From VRUE01 sp963753245 (GTDB taxonomy: Bacteria > Actinomycetota > Thermoleophilia > Solirubrobacterales > 70-9): DNA of 64,000 nucleotides. Each line of letters starts with the position of its first letter. Within the stretch, counting starts at the first letter, position 1. The translations under genes and the position numbers were made by a program. The notes below the pieces were generated by a model, which saw only the letters and a program-made list of their open reading frames with translations, was not told the origin of the DNA and did not search any database. Shown piece by piece: positions 15,520 to 24,379 of this stretch. The stretch covers positions 261,049 through 325,048 of the forward strand of contig CAVWBK010000005.1 in assembly GCA_963753245.1 (NCBI GenBank). Reading direction: 5' to 3'.

Positions 15520-17272
15520 GTGAGATCGCTTGCCGGACACTGGCGACTGGCGCTCCTTCTGGGTTTGGCGGGCCTGGCCGTCCCGGCCACTGCCGGCGCT
15601 GCGACCTACTGCGTTCACCAGGGTGGCAGTTGCTCGGCGGGACGGACGGACGAGAGCGTGAACCTTCAGAAAGCGCTCGACGAAGCGGGCGGCAGCTCGG
15701 GCAACACCGTCCTGATCGGCCCCGGTACCTACACCCACGAACACGGGTTCACCTTCAATCACGGCACGCCGGGTCCGGACGTGACGATCAGCGGCGCCGG
15801 CGCCGGGCAGACGATCCTCGAATCGAGCAACGGCAAACCCGCTGGGATACGTCCTCTCCTCTCCGCCAGCGCCGCCTCGACGCTCGCGGGTCTGACCATC
15901 CACGTTCAAAACGGCGACGGCGGCGGCCTTGCCCTCGCTACCGCGACGGCCAACGGCATCGCGGTGGCGACCGACGCCGGAGGCGCCGGAGGCCAGACCG
16001 CCCTCTCCCCCTCCAGCGGAGCGACCGTCGAGCACAGCCGATCTCTGGGTCGAGACCGACATCAGCTGCTGCCCGGGCGCGGTCTTCGACAACAGTAAAG
16101 GTGAAGTCACCCTCCTCGACGACACCCTGATCGGCTTCTACGGGCTCGAGATAGCAAGTCCCAGCGCCGAAGTGACGGCGCGCGACCTCCGCGTCCAGGC
16201 CCGCGTCGCCGCCCTGGTCACCGGCGGCTCCGCGACCGTCGACGATATGCTTGCCGTGCTCGAATCCAGCAGCACTGTTTGCGAGGCCTCGAGGCCTATA
16301 AGGCGGTGTTCTCACGGTCCACTCCGCCACCGTGATCGGCTCTGGCGCGGCACCGGAATCCAAGGGCCTGATGGTCTACGCCGCCGGCGGCGCCTCGAAA
16401 CTGACTGTCGAGGACTCGATCGTGCGCGGCTTCCCGCTCGCCTGGGAACGGCTGATCAACGGCTCGGGAGGGACGGCGAGCCTGACGCTGGAAAACGACG
16501 ACATCGCGGCCGAAGGTGCGAACAACGCCACCGGCAGCCCCAGCCGGGCCGCCAACATCGACCTCGATCCGCTCTTCGTCGACCCGGCCGCCGGCGACTA
16601 CCACCTCCGCTTCGGATCGCCGGCAATCGACAGCGGGGGCATTTGCTCGAGCGTCTGCAAAGCGGTCCCCGACCTGGACGGCCTGATCGCCGATCGACGG
16701 CAATGGCGACGGCATTGCGGTGCGGGACATTGGTGCCTACGAGTACGGCCACCGCGCTCCCTCCGTGAGCGCTGCGGCTAGCAATCCAAAGCCGGTCGCG
16801 AAGGCGGCAGACACCTTCGTCGCCACCGCCAGCGATCCCGATCCGGGCGATGCGGTGAGCCTAAGCTGGGCCTTCGACGACGGCGCCCACGCGCGGCGCC
16901 AACGCAGTCCACGCCTTTGCTAAGCCCGGAGCCCACACCGCGACGGTGACGGCCACCGACCTCAGCGGCCTTTCGGCGACCGCCACGGTCACCGTGAACG
17001 TAATGGGCGAGCCGAACACCAAGATGAGGAAGGCGAAGATCGTCGCCGGCAAGGGTGAGGCGATCTTCAGCTTCAACGCCGTAGGGATCGCGAGCGCCTT
17101 CCAGTGCGAGCTTCGCCGCCGTCACTCCGACGCAAAGCCGAAGTTAAAGGGCTGCAGGTCACCGAAGACCTACAGGCACCTAAAGCCCGGTCGCTACACC
17201 TTCGAGGTGAGGGCCATCAACCGGGCGGGCCCCGACTCGACGCCGGTCAAGCGGGAGTTCAGGCTGAGTTAG
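15520..17272 (+). pseudogene. Secreted right-handed beta-helix / PKD-like protein, frameshifted
   Basis: From GTG 15520 the product has a signal peptide (LALLLGLAGLAVPATAGA) and a Cys-containing first coil (TYCVHQGGSCSAG). Beta-helix coils typical of parallel-helix surface proteins follow (TVLIGPGTYTHEHGF, VTISGAGAGQTILE). The frame then changes near 16030, 16290, 16700 and 16890, passing through LDPLFVDPAAGDYHLRFGSP, a PKD-like stretch (VATASDPDPGDAVSLSW) and a closing module CRSPKTYRHLKPGRYTFEVR. That closing module recurs in two other large secreted proteins here. About 580 codons in all; at least four frameshifts make it a likely pseudogene. Confidence 0.75.
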
Positions 17273-17314
17273 CCCAGCCAGAATCCGGTGGATCCTCGCC
17301 GATCCCGAAACGCA

Positions 17315-17340
17315 AGAAGGCCTCGCGGTGGGGGCCTTCT
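17315..17340 (+). terminator. Terminator hairpin
   Basis: A perfect 8-bp stem AGAAGGCC / GGCCTTCT with a 10-base loop lies 43 bases after the stop of the beta-helix gene. A short T-poor tail follows, so efficiency is uncertain. Confidence 0.6.
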
Positions 17341-17556
17341 ATCAGCGGAGCCAACCGGAACCTTTGCGAACCCCCTCTACGAGAAAAGTTGAGCTCAGGG
17401 ACGAGGTTGGGGTCGTATGACCGCTGGTTGGTCGCCGAGAGTCCTTGGGTGGGCGCAAGGCCATTGCCGGGTGAGGGATCGGGGGTTGGTTTCGCCTCTG
17501 AATCGGAGCCTAGGATTGATGCGCTTGGACCCTAACCCCGCGGGAAGGATGAAGAG

Positions 17557-18036
17557 ATGCGATTTCCTCGCGCGACCTACGCAAATGTGATGGCGACGCT
17601 CGCTGCCCTGGTTGCTGCCGGGAGCCTGACGGGCATCGCCCGTTCGGAAGCCCCGTCGAACGAAATCAACGCTTGCGTGGACACCCAATCTGGTGCGCTG
17701 CGCATCGTCGGGAGCCTGGCCAACTGCGACCGAGCGACCGAGAGCGCCTTGAGCTGGAACCAGCAGGGCGTGGCGGGCGCGCAAGGACCCCCGGTCCGTG
17801 GGCGCGTCGGTCAGCGGGTCAGCCGCACTGTCAAGCAACGTGGCCGCGCGCTTAAAGAGAACACTGGCCGCGATCCACACAAAGCTCGCGGGCGATGAAC
17901 TCGGCGAGCTGGGCACCGAGAACCAACTTAGGCTGCAGATGTCGATGGATCGCGTGAGCAAGTTTATGGGACGCTCAGCAACCTCCTCAAGAGGCTCGAT
18001 CAGACCCAGCAGGAACTGGTGGAAAATCTGAAGTGA
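17557..18036 (+). pseudogene. Secreted 'YANVMATLA' family protein, frameshifted
   Basis: From ATG 17557 (GGAAGG ribosome site) the protein begins MRFPRATYANVMATLAALVA, the N-terminal export/anchor signature shared with the three tandem genes at 55.8-58 kb. It continues to EINACVDTQSGALRIVG and a collagen-like GAQGPP. At the CCCCC tract near 17790 the sensible frame changes to VGASVSGSAALSSNVAARLK, and near 17970 it changes again to TLSNLLKRLDQTQQELVENL with stop at 18036. Two frameshifts, one in a homopolymer, disrupt it. The tail looks like a coiled coil. Function unknown. Confidence 0.65.
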
Positions 18037-18060
18037 CCCTGGCCTGCACCTGGCGGGGTG

Positions 18061-18857
18061 CTATCCGCTCAACTTGACGTTCACCTTGGTGCCGAGGGGC
18101 AGCAGACTGCCCGGCTTGGGGCTCTGCTTGGTCACCTTGGCGGACGCGCTCTTTCGGCCCATGACCTTGCCGAGCCTGCAGCCGACCGTCACCAACCTCT
18201 TGCGGTCGGCTTTCAGGCTCCTGCCCTTGAGCTTGGACAACGCATTTCGCGACGGGGGGCGGTGAACCGCTCGGGGAAGCGGGCGCAACCGGCGGGGAAT
18301 ATTCGACATCGGCGTTGAAGGACAGCTCGTTACTGGAGCCGCCTGTGCCGGCTCGGGTTTCACCGAGCGCCAGCGAAGGAGCTCGCTTTGATTGGCTCCG
18401 CCTGTGAATTCGGAATCTCCGATTCCATCGCTGGGATTGGTGTTGTCCAAGCCGATCGTCTGCCCGGCCTGGATCGGCAAGTTGGTGATGAAAGTTTCGA
18501 CGCCAGTGCCGGCAGGGGTCTCGGGGTCGCTCGCCGCTCCGCCCGTGTAGGCGGTGGCGCTGCCCGGCGTCAAGACCCGGAGTCTGTAGGGGCCGCCCGA
18601 TCCGTCCATGATGCGCCAGCGCACGATCGTGCCCGTGATGGGCGAGGTGAGGTTCGCACCGGGGTCCGGGAGGGTCGAGTTCACGACGGTCCCGGTGAGG
18701 CTGACGGTCGAAGGGAAAAAGCTTCCGTCAACGGGCTTCCGATCGTCACGGTCGCAGCCCCTGCGCCTGTCGCCGCAAGGAGAGCGCAGGCGCTCACTGC
18801 AATCAGCGTGATGCAAGCGAGGCGGGCGCCGGCGCGCCTCCTGGGCGAGACTGCCAT
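18061..18857 (-). pseudogene. Secreted PASTA-type protein, frameshifted paralogue of the gene at 10.3 kb
   Basis: ATG 18857 opens a signal peptide (ITLIAVSACALLAATGAGA) and VTIGSPLTEAF. The frame is lost near 18720. The next frame gives GTIVRWRIMDGSGGPYRLRV and NLPIQAGQTIGLDN, nearly parallel to the intact gene at 10262. A third frame carries NELSFNADVEYSPP. The original frame resumes for the PASTA-like end (LVTVGCRLGKVM, KQSPKPGSLLPLGTKVNVKL). Three frame changes are needed, so it is a pseudogene or poorly determined sequence. The TIG domain of the paralogue is absent. Confidence 0.72.
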
Positions 18858-18867
18858 TGCAGGAAGG

Positions 18868-20178
18868 CTAACTGGGGAGCGCGAGTGAATCAACCGAGAT
18901 GCCGACCCGTCCATAAAGACTCGTGGGCCGACCCGGAGGGCCGGCCCACGAGCGCGACTTGCATTTGGGGTGCTTAGTAGTCCTGGGCCAGGACCGGTTT
19001 TCTTCCCCGTTGGGTCCGGCGGTGGTCGCCGCGAACGAGAGGCTCTCGGTCGCGACTCTCGGGCAGGCTGGGCTGCTCACGCCGCGCACGAGCCGGTAGC
19101 CGATCAGCGGGTCCCCGGGTTCAAGCGGGATCGGCCTGATCGGGCCGACGACGAACCTCAGCAGGATCCTAGGCGGATCGAACGAGCAGGTCGCGCCGTC
19201 GGGGAACTGGGCGGTGAAGCCGATCCCCTCTCCGATGCCCTTGACGAGCGCGCTCCCGTTGCGGGTCAGCTTGACCGACCAGGGGTGAGGGTCGGGCTCG
19301 ATCGAGACCACCGCTCCTGACGGCAGGGCGCAATCGACCTGGTTGGCGTTCTCGACCTGGCCCAAGTACTGGGAGCCCTCTTGCTGGACTTTGAGCTTCC
19401 AGATGACGGGGCCGGTACTCCCGCACATTTCTTCGCCTTCGTCGCCCGCGAAGGTGAAGCCGGCGTTGGTGCTCGTCCAGGTGAGGTTCCCTCCGTTGAA
19501 GACACCCTGATTGGGAGTCGTGAGTAGCAGTCCCTTGGCTGAAGCCGCAAAGACCGGTTCTTCTTCCCCGTTGGGTCCGGCGGTGGTCGCCGCGAAGGAG
19601 AGGCTCTCGGTCGCGACTCTCGGGCAGGCTGGGCTGCTCACGCCGCGCACGAGCCGGTAGCCGATCAGCGGGTCCCCGGGTTCAAGCGGGATCGGCCTGA
19701 TCGGGCCGACGACGAACCTCAGCAGGATCCTAGGCGGATCGAACGAGCAGGTCGCGCCGTCGGGGAACTGGGCGGTGAAGCCGATCGGTTGAGTGATGCC
19801 TTGGACTGGCGCCTTCCCGTCCGCGGTCAGCTTGACCGACCACGGCACAGGGGTGGGCTCAATTGAGACCGCTCCCCCCGATGGTAGAGCGCACTGGAAT
19901 TGATTTGCGTTCTCGACCTGGCCCAAGTACTGGGAGCCCTCTTGCTGGACTTTGAGCTTCCAGATGACGGGGCCGGTACTCCCGCACATTTCTTCGCCTT
20001 CGTCGCCCGCGAAGGTGAAGCCGGCGTTGGTGCTCGTCCAGGTGAGGTTCCCTCCGTTGAAGACACCCTGATTGGGAGTCGTGAGTAGCAGTCCCTTGGC
20101 TGAAGCCGAGCTCGCCCCTAGTACGCTCACCACAAGAGCGGCAAGGAGACATACGCCGGCGACTTTCAGACGCTGCAT
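18868..20178 (-). CDS. Secreted protein with internal tandem duplication
   Basis: A 436-residue protein behind an excellent AGGAGGAAGC ribosome site, with a signal peptide (LLAALVVSVLGASSASA). It consists of two nearly identical ~187-residue units, each starting KGLLLTTPNQGVFNGGNLTW and ending ESLSFAATTAGPNGEE. Each has a CGSTG, a CALPSG and a CSFDPP cysteine. The second unit has lost one base relative to the first in the run before 'EEPV'. The C-terminus therefore reads into a foreign frame until 18868, whereas the restored frame would end EEPVLAQDY with a stop at 18974. No known domain is recognised. Probably a surface or secreted structural protein. Confidence 0.78.
   Translation of the reverse strand: MQRLKVAGVCLLAALVVSVLGASSASAKGLLLTTPNQGVFNGGNLTWTSTNAGFTFAGDEGEEMCGSTGPVIWKLKVQQEGSQYLGQVENANQFQCALPSGGAVSIEPTPVPWSVKLTADGKAPVQGITQPIGFTAQFPDGATCSFDPPRILLRFVVGPIRPIPLEPGDPLIGYRLVRGVSSPACPRVATESLSFAATTAGPNGEEEPVFAASAKGLLLTTPNQGVFNGGNLTWTSTNAGFTFAGDEGEEMCGSTGPVIWKLKVQQEGSQYLGQVENANQVDCALPSGAVVSIEPDPHPWSVKLTRNGSALVKGIGEGIGFTAQFPDGATCSFDPPRILLRFVVGPIRPIPLEPGDPLIGYRLVRGVSSPACPRVATESLSFAATTAGPNGEENRSWPRTTKHPKCKSRSWAGPPGRPTSLYGRVGISVDSLALPS
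18920..18952 (-). terminator. Strong terminator hairpin
   Basis: A perfect 11-bp stem CTCGTGGGCCG / CGGCCCACGAG with an 11-base loop lies just past the ancestral stop (18974) of the duplicated secreted protein gene. On the minus strand it is followed by CTTTATG, a weak T run. Its position supports 18974 as the original gene end, because the present frame reads straight through the hairpin. Confidence 0.72.
18985..20107 (-). repeat. Two 561-bp tandem repeat units
   Basis: Comparable positions in the two units are offset by 561 bases (for example GGTGGTCGCC at 19021 and 19582). Long stretches are identical, with a small variable patch near 19200-19320 versus 19770-19890. The unit length is 187 codons, so the duplication keeps frame. 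High identity points to a recent duplication or ongoing gene conversion. Confidence 0.85.
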
Positions 20179-20655
20179 TGCTTCCTCCTAGATTGCTGGG
20201 TATTGCCACGCCAAGGCATGGCTTTCGCGCTTGCATTGAGCCCAGGGCGGGCTCCGCGTCAGCATGCCCGTAGTCGCGACCCTAGGAAGCTCCAGCACAA
20301 CCGCGGTTAGGATGCTGTGGACTGGACCCATAGCCGACGAGCTGGGTCATACGTTGGTCCAGATATCGGGGCTATTGGGCGATGGCTCTCTCGCATGCCC
20401 CAGGGGCAGTGACCTTTGCGCGCGCCGTGGGTGTGAGGATTTGGCGGGCGGCGCCGTGGTCGTCGGAGCGATCCTGGTCAGAAGGCTGACCGGATCGAGA
20501 GGCTTCGTCGTCGCCGCCCCGCGCCTTACCCGACTAGGGCTGTGCGCATGATGGCTCCTGGTATGCGGCTGAAGGTACGGCTACCAGGCAGCCGTCCGGT
20601 GAAGATCTTGAGACTGGAGGAGTTACATCGACAGGAAGGCAGTCCCTTGGCCAGC
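20179..20655. other. Intergenic stretch
   Basis: 477 bases without a supported gene. An open frame at 20264-20551 has no family resemblance or ribosome site. The first ~20 bases hold the AGGAGG ribosome site of the duplicated secreted protein on the minus strand. Confidence 0.5.
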
Positions 20656-21840
20656 TCATCCGCTCCCGAGCCGGCGGCTCTCAACGGTGTGGTTAATGAG
20701 GTCGATCGAGAAGCTGTCGGCCACGGTGACCGGGCCCTTGCTCCAGGACTCCTGCGGGCGTGGCACGGTGGTGTAGCTACCGTTGATTGTCTTCTCTTCG
20801 ACGCTCAGCCGCATAAAGCCGTGGCGATCGTCGGCATAGGCATCAAGAGTGATGTCTGAATCCGGCACCTGCCAGGGCGTCCTCACTTCGCTGCCGTTGG
20901 CGGCGTTCGCGATCCGGTGCAGATGCCAGTAGCCGCCAGCACCGATCACCAGATAGGGAATCTCTCGTCCCTTGAAGGCGCGGGTGAAGCGCTGATAGTT
21001 GTGGACGTGGCCGCTGAGGATCAGATCCGGGATGCGCTCGGCCTCGGCGAAAGCGGAGTCGAGCAGCTTGCCCATCCGTTCGCTGCCCCCATGTTCGACG
21101 TCGGCCGAGTAGGGCGGGTGGTGCAGTGAGACGATCAGCGCCCGGTGCGGCGCCGCTTGCAGCTCGCCAACCAGCCAGCTCTTCTGCGCGGCGTCGATCT
21201 CACCGCCGTCAGGGACGTTGGAGTAGAGGCTGAGGATCGTAAAGAAGGGTGCCTGAAGCGTCCAGTAGACGTTGGGCTGGACCATCGTTGTGCGCGGGGC
21301 ATCGCCGGCTTCGGGCAGGACCCCGGGGCTCTTCGCGCAGAAGGTACGGACGAAAGCGGCAAGCGATGGTTCAAGGCTTGCGTCGAGGGGGTCGCCGTCG
21401 TGGTTGCCCGGGATCGCGAGGATCGGTGCCGGATAGTCGCGGTAGGGCTCATAGAACTGCGGGTAGTACTGGGTGCCCTCGCCGTTGTAATAGACGACGT
21501 CGCCGAGGTGATAACAGAAGGCCGGAGCAGGACCAGAACCGGCGAAGTCACGGGCCATGACGTCGGCCACCAGCTGCTGGGAGACCGGGTACTTAACGCC
21601 TCCGCTGTCGCCGATCACGTGAAAGTCGATCTGCGCGGCACCTGTCAGTTGTTTCGCTTCGGCGGCTCCCACGGCCTCATCGAGGGAGAACCGAAAGGGA
21701 GCCTTGCCGGTCGGCTCCGGCAGTGGTTGAAAGGCCTGGCTTGACTGGGAGGCATTGGAGCGGCTGACCTGCTGCTCAGCGCTGCCCCCGCTGAGCTGAG
21801 GACGGCCGGGCCCCGGGGCACCGCTCGGTCTGCTCGCCAT
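20656..21840 (-). CDS. Secreted-type metallophosphatase (purple acid phosphatase-like)
   Basis: A 394-residue calcineurin-like phosphoesterase. ATG 21840 follows GGGAGGCAGCAGA, a better start than the upstream 21897. A Pro/Ser/Gln-rich N-terminus (~1-70) precedes the catalytic domain with DFHVIGDSGG (~72), YHLGDVVYYNGEG (~112), IPGNHDGDP (~147), VSLHHPPYSAD (~240) and LILSGHVHNYQRF (~274), the full set of metal ligands. It is related to acid phosphatase-type metallophosphatases; the substrate is unknown and no clear signal peptide is seen. A fragment of this gene has been copied into a chimeric pseudogene at 53935-54240. Confidence 0.86.
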   Translation of the reverse strand: MASRPSGAPGPGRPQLSGGSAEQQVSRSNASQSSQAFQPLPEPTGKAPFRFSLDEAVGAAEAKQLTGAAQIDFHVIGDSGGVKYPVSQQLVADVMARDFAGSGPAPAFCYHLGDVVYYNGEGTQYYPQFYEPYRDYPAPILAIPGNHDGDPLDASLEPSLAAFVRTFCAKSPGVLPEAGDAPRTTMVQPNVYWTLQAPFFTILSLYSNVPDGGEIDAAQKSWLVGELQAAPHRALIVSLHHPPYSADVEHGGSERMGKLLDSAFAEAERIPDLILSGHVHNYQRFTRAFKGREIPYLVIGAGGYWHLHRIANAANGSEVRTPWQVPDSDITLDAYADDRHGFMRLSVEEKTINGSYTTVPRPQESWSKGPVTVADSFSIDLINHTVESRRLGSG

Positions 21841-22025
21841 TCTGCTGCCTCCCGTCAATTGCGCGCCTGTCCGGTCTCTCTGACGATTGCAGTTCAAGCC
21901 CGCGCGCTTGTAACCATCGCGTAGATCACGGGGCCCGCTACGGTCGCGGGTATTCCGTCATCTCCGATTGAGCGAGTGGGCTGACAAAACCAGACGAAAG
22001 CAGGGAGATCGGCGATACTGCGGTC

Positions 22026-22727
22026 GTGGCTAGTAGCGACGGAACTCGCTCATCTGGTCAAGGCGATTCCGCGAGCCTCTTCCGCCTTGAGGGGTTATCG
22101 ACTGCCGCGGAGGCCTCCTCGACATCGGGCCCACCGATCTGGGTCACGGACTCCGCGCTCCTGATGCGGGCCTATTCGCTGGCCGAGGCGGCCCATCGCT
22201 CCCAGTTCCGGGCCACCGACGGACGGCCCTTCCTCGATCACGTCGTCGAGGTCGCAATACTCCTGCACCGGGTCGGATTTGACGAGGACCTGGTGGCTGT
22301 GGGCCTTCTGCACGACACGGTCGAGCGGGGGACGCTGAGCGCAGAGGAGCTGCGGGCTGAAATGGGGGATGAGATCTCCTCGCTGGTGCTCACGCTCAGC
22401 GAGGACCCGGCTATCGCGTCATTCGAGCGCCGCAAGGCGGGCCTGCGCGAGCAGGTCGCAGGCGCGGGCGGGCGGGCGGTGACGGTCTTCGCCGCCGACA
22501 AGCTTTCTGACATCCTTGGGCTGCGCCGGGGTATCGCGGCTTTCGGCGATGGCGTGGTGGGGCGGATGGGCACCAGCGTCGCGAGCATGAGCGGCCACTA
22601 CCGCGAGTCGGTGGGGATGATCGCCGCGGTGAAGCCCGGCTCGGCATTCCTTTCGGCGCTGCGGATCGAACTCGGGCGCCTCGAGGCCGAGGCCCTGCCG
22701 AGAACCAAACGAGGCGCTTCAGGCTGA
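22026..22727 (+). CDS. HD-domain phosphohydrolase, SpoT/MESH1-like
   Basis: A 233-residue protein from GTG 22026. After a ~45-residue variable N-terminus comes an HD domain like the (p)ppGpp hydrolase part of RelA/SpoT: AYSLAEAAHRSQFRATDGRPF, HVVEVAILLHRVG, and GLLHDTVERG carrying the HD pair (quoted in part). The next conserved position, usually 'ED', is 'ER'. A lysine/aspartate motif FAADKLSDI near residue 157 matches the SpoT hydrolase pattern. It may hydrolyse a nucleotide alarmone, but no synthetase domain is attached. Its C-terminal ~50 residues are duplicated in the chimeric pseudogene at 53.9 kb. Confidence 0.78.
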   Translation: MASSDGTRSSGQGDSASLFRLEGLSTAAEASSTSGPPIWVTDSALLMRAYSLAEAAHRSQFRATDGRPFLDHVVEVAILLHRVGFDEDLVAVGLLHDTVERGTLSAEELRAEMGDEISSLVLTLSEDPAIASFERRKAGLREQVAGAGGRAVTVFAADKLSDILGLRRGIAAFGDGVVGRMGTSVASMSGHYRESVGMIAAVKPGSAFLSALRIELGRLEAEALPRTKRGASG

Positions 22728-23043
22728 GCCGCGCGCTTGCGATAGCGCCCCGCGCCGGCTCCTTGCCCGGTTTGGGACTCTGCTTCTCGATGCCGGCCGA
22801 CTTGCTCGGCCAAGCCGGATCGTCTAGGGGAACCGCCAGCACGGCTCGAACAGTTTCTGACATCCGGCTCTGAGACTGCCGTGCGACACGCGTGCTCGGC
22901 GGCAATGGCATCCATCGGCACATTACGTCGGTGTTCGCCGCGAGGTCGATGAGGTCGAGCTGGGGGCCGACTGCCCTCGCCCGTGAGGCGAAGCCGGGCG
23001 CTCAACAGCTCTATCGCGAAGTGGATGGCTTCGGTGTTGCAGA

Positions 23044-23069
23044 CTGGGCTGCGCCAACGCCTGCCGACC
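23044..23069 (+). repeat. 26-bp direct repeat, copy 2
   Basis: An exact copy of 10043-10068. The flanks differ, so the shared block is limited to these 26 bases. The two copies enclose about 13 kb that includes the integrase and most pseudogenes of the island. Confidence 0.7.
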
Positions 23070-23251
23070 AGGGGAAATTGTGGGCCGGGCCGCCGTCAAC
23101 CCACTCGCTGCGCGCTCGGGGTCAGTATCGCGCCCTGCGGGTGACTGCGGCCCGGCTTGGCGGCGAGGGTCTGGACGGATGTGGCCACCCCGACGAGTTG
23201 CGGTCGATCGCCGGGCGCCTCGCCGAATACGATGCCGGGGCGAACTCGAAA

Positions 23252-23327
23252 CACCCCATCCTCGACTCGAACCAGCGACCCGTCGCCTCCGGGAGGCGAG
23301 TGCTCTTACCAGCTGAGCTACGGGGGC
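23252..23327 (-). pseudogene. Degenerate tRNA (Arg-like)
   Basis: Reading leftwards from 23327: GCCCCCG, TA, then the D-arm GCTCAGCTGGTAAGAGC and an anticodon-type hairpin TCGCC-TCCCGGA-GGCGA. The T-arm GCTGG-TTCGAGT-CGAGG has two mismatched pairs, the 3' acceptor strand ATGGGGT pairs poorly with GCCCCCG, and position 33 of the loop is C instead of the universal U. The loop suggests CCG (Arg). This is a tRNA remnant and not a working gene. Confidence 0.6.
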
Positions 23328-23445
23328 GAGATCGTCGAAACCATCTCGCAATCGTGGGTGGGCTGGGTAGGAACACAGGAAGGAACAGAACGGTCAGATC
23401 GTGTCCATCTTCGTCCCCACCTGTCAATTCGAGAAACCCCTTGTT

Positions 23446-23539
23446 TGCAGGCAAACCGCATTAGAAAGCGGCTGGAGTTCGGGCCTTGGCGCGAGCTTCC
23501 CAAGCTCGAGGTCGCGGGTTCGAGACCCGTCGCCCGCTT
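23446..23539 (+). repeat. tRNA-Gly(CCC) 3' half plus element-derived upstream block
   Basis: The last 50 bases match tRNA-Gly from the anticodon stem to the 3' end (GCGAGCTTCCCAAGCTCGAG followed by the T-arm; one change in the acceptor). The 44 bases before it (GCAAACCGCATTAGAAAGC and more) do not match the tRNA 5' half but recur at 24819-24860. That is what two successive integrations of related elements at one tRNA would leave. Confidence 0.8.
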
Positions 23540-23719
23540 TCCGATTCTAGGCCAATTGCGACTAACCACACCTCCAGAATCTCGGGGGTAGGAACAACGG
23601 GGTTGGAAAAGGATGACCGCTATTGGTGTCGATCGCCAGCGGAGCGTCGGCAAGCGATGATGACCGGGGTGCCAAACGGGGTATATCTTTCCGAAGCCAG
23701 CGTATATACTGGCGAGGCA

Positions 23720-23914
23720 ATGGCAAAGCACTTGGTTGACATAGATGAGGACGCCCTGCGGGCGGCACGGGACGGGCTGGGCGCAACGACGATCAAGGAG
23801 ACCGTCAACCATGCGCTGCGCCAGGCCGCCGGCGAGCACCGCGAGATGGTGGAGCGGCGCCTGGACCTGCTCGCTGGGGCCGACCTCGAGCCTCGCGAGC
23901 AGGCATGGCACTGA
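23720..23914 (+). CDS. vapB: VapB-type antitoxin
   Basis: A 64-residue protein from ATG 23720. The N-terminal pattern KHLVDIDEDALRAARDGLG, then TTIKETVNHALRQA, is that of short VapB antitoxins (RHH-like, DUF2191-type). The C-terminus RLDLLAGADLEPREQAWH overlaps the toxin start by ten bases. It probably binds its own promoter, near the TATATACT element upstream. Together with the following PIN gene it forms a complete, apparently intact TA pair located right after a tRNA-Gly att-like fragment. Confidence 0.87.
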   Translation: MAKHLVDIDEDALRAARDGLGATTIKETVNHALRQAAGEHREMVERRLDLLAGADLEPREQAWH

Positions 23915-24318
23915 CCCATCTGCTCGATTCGAGCGTCCTCACCCGCACCCACCATCGAGCTGTCCGCGAGGCGATCGAGCCGCTGGCCGAGCGCCGCGAG
24001 CTGGCCCGGGCCGGGATCAGCGACCTGGAGATCGGCTACTCGGCCCGCAACGGGGACGAGTGGGACGAGTTGTCCGAGGGCCTGCGAGCATTCGAGCTGG
24101 TCGAGACCAGCGCCGAGCACCTGCAGCGGGCCAGGCAGTTCCAGCGCCTGCTCGCCGCCAAACACCAGCGCGGCCGCAAGGTGCCTGACCTGCTGATCGC
24201 CGCCGCCGCAGAGTCCCGCGGACTCACGGTCCTGCATTACGACGCCGATTTCGACCGCATCGCCGCAGTGACCGGACAGCCTTGCGAGTGGATTGTCCCG
24301 GCCGGCTCGGTCGATTGA
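23905..24318 (+). CDS. vapC: VapC-type PIN toxin
   Basis: A 137-residue PIN-domain RNase. Conserved acidic residues: Asp8 in THLLDSSVLTR, Glu in ISDLEIGYSAR (~46), Asp in GRKVPDLLIAAAAE (~94), and Asp in LHYDADFDRIA (~112-116). Length and motif order match VapC toxins of actinobacteria, which cleave tRNA or the 23S sarcin-ricin loop. ATG 23905 overlaps the antitoxin gene by ten bases, the usual arrangement for translational coupling. No frameshift. Confidence 0.9.
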   Translation: MALTHLLDSSVLTRTHHRAVREAIEPLAERRELARAGISDLEIGYSARNGDEWDELSEGLRAFELVETSAEHLQRARQFQRLLAAKHQRGRKVPDLLIAAAAESRGLTVLHYDADFDRIAAVTGQPCEWIVPAGSVD

Positions 24319-24379
24319 GGGCGCCGGAGATCCACTGAAGGGGGCGCTGCGCCTGCGCGGCCAGGTCGCATTGTGAGCT

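Larger units (their letters stand above)
22728..23719. other. Gene-poor stretch of relics
   Basis: No intact gene is seen. Recognisable pieces are a minus-strand PASTA-like scrap near 22755-22830 (KQSPKPGKEPARG, similar to the end of the 18.1-kb pseudogene), a 26-bp repeat at 23044, a degenerate tRNA at 23252-23327, and a tRNA-Gly 3' copy at 23490. Frames here that read TGLEPATSSLGS are antisense to the tRNA-Gly piece and are not genes. Just before 23720, GTATATACTGG resembles the -10 region upstream of the AbrB gene. Confidence 0.6.

Noticed and set aside
15124..16125. 333-codon minus-strand frame over the KAP and beta-helix pseudogenes
   Set aside because: Arg/Gly-rich shadow with no motif, whereas the plus strand shows clear homologous segments.
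20264..20551. 95-codon plus-strand frame in the gap after the duplicated secreted gene
   Set aside because: No ribosome site, motif or plausible partner.
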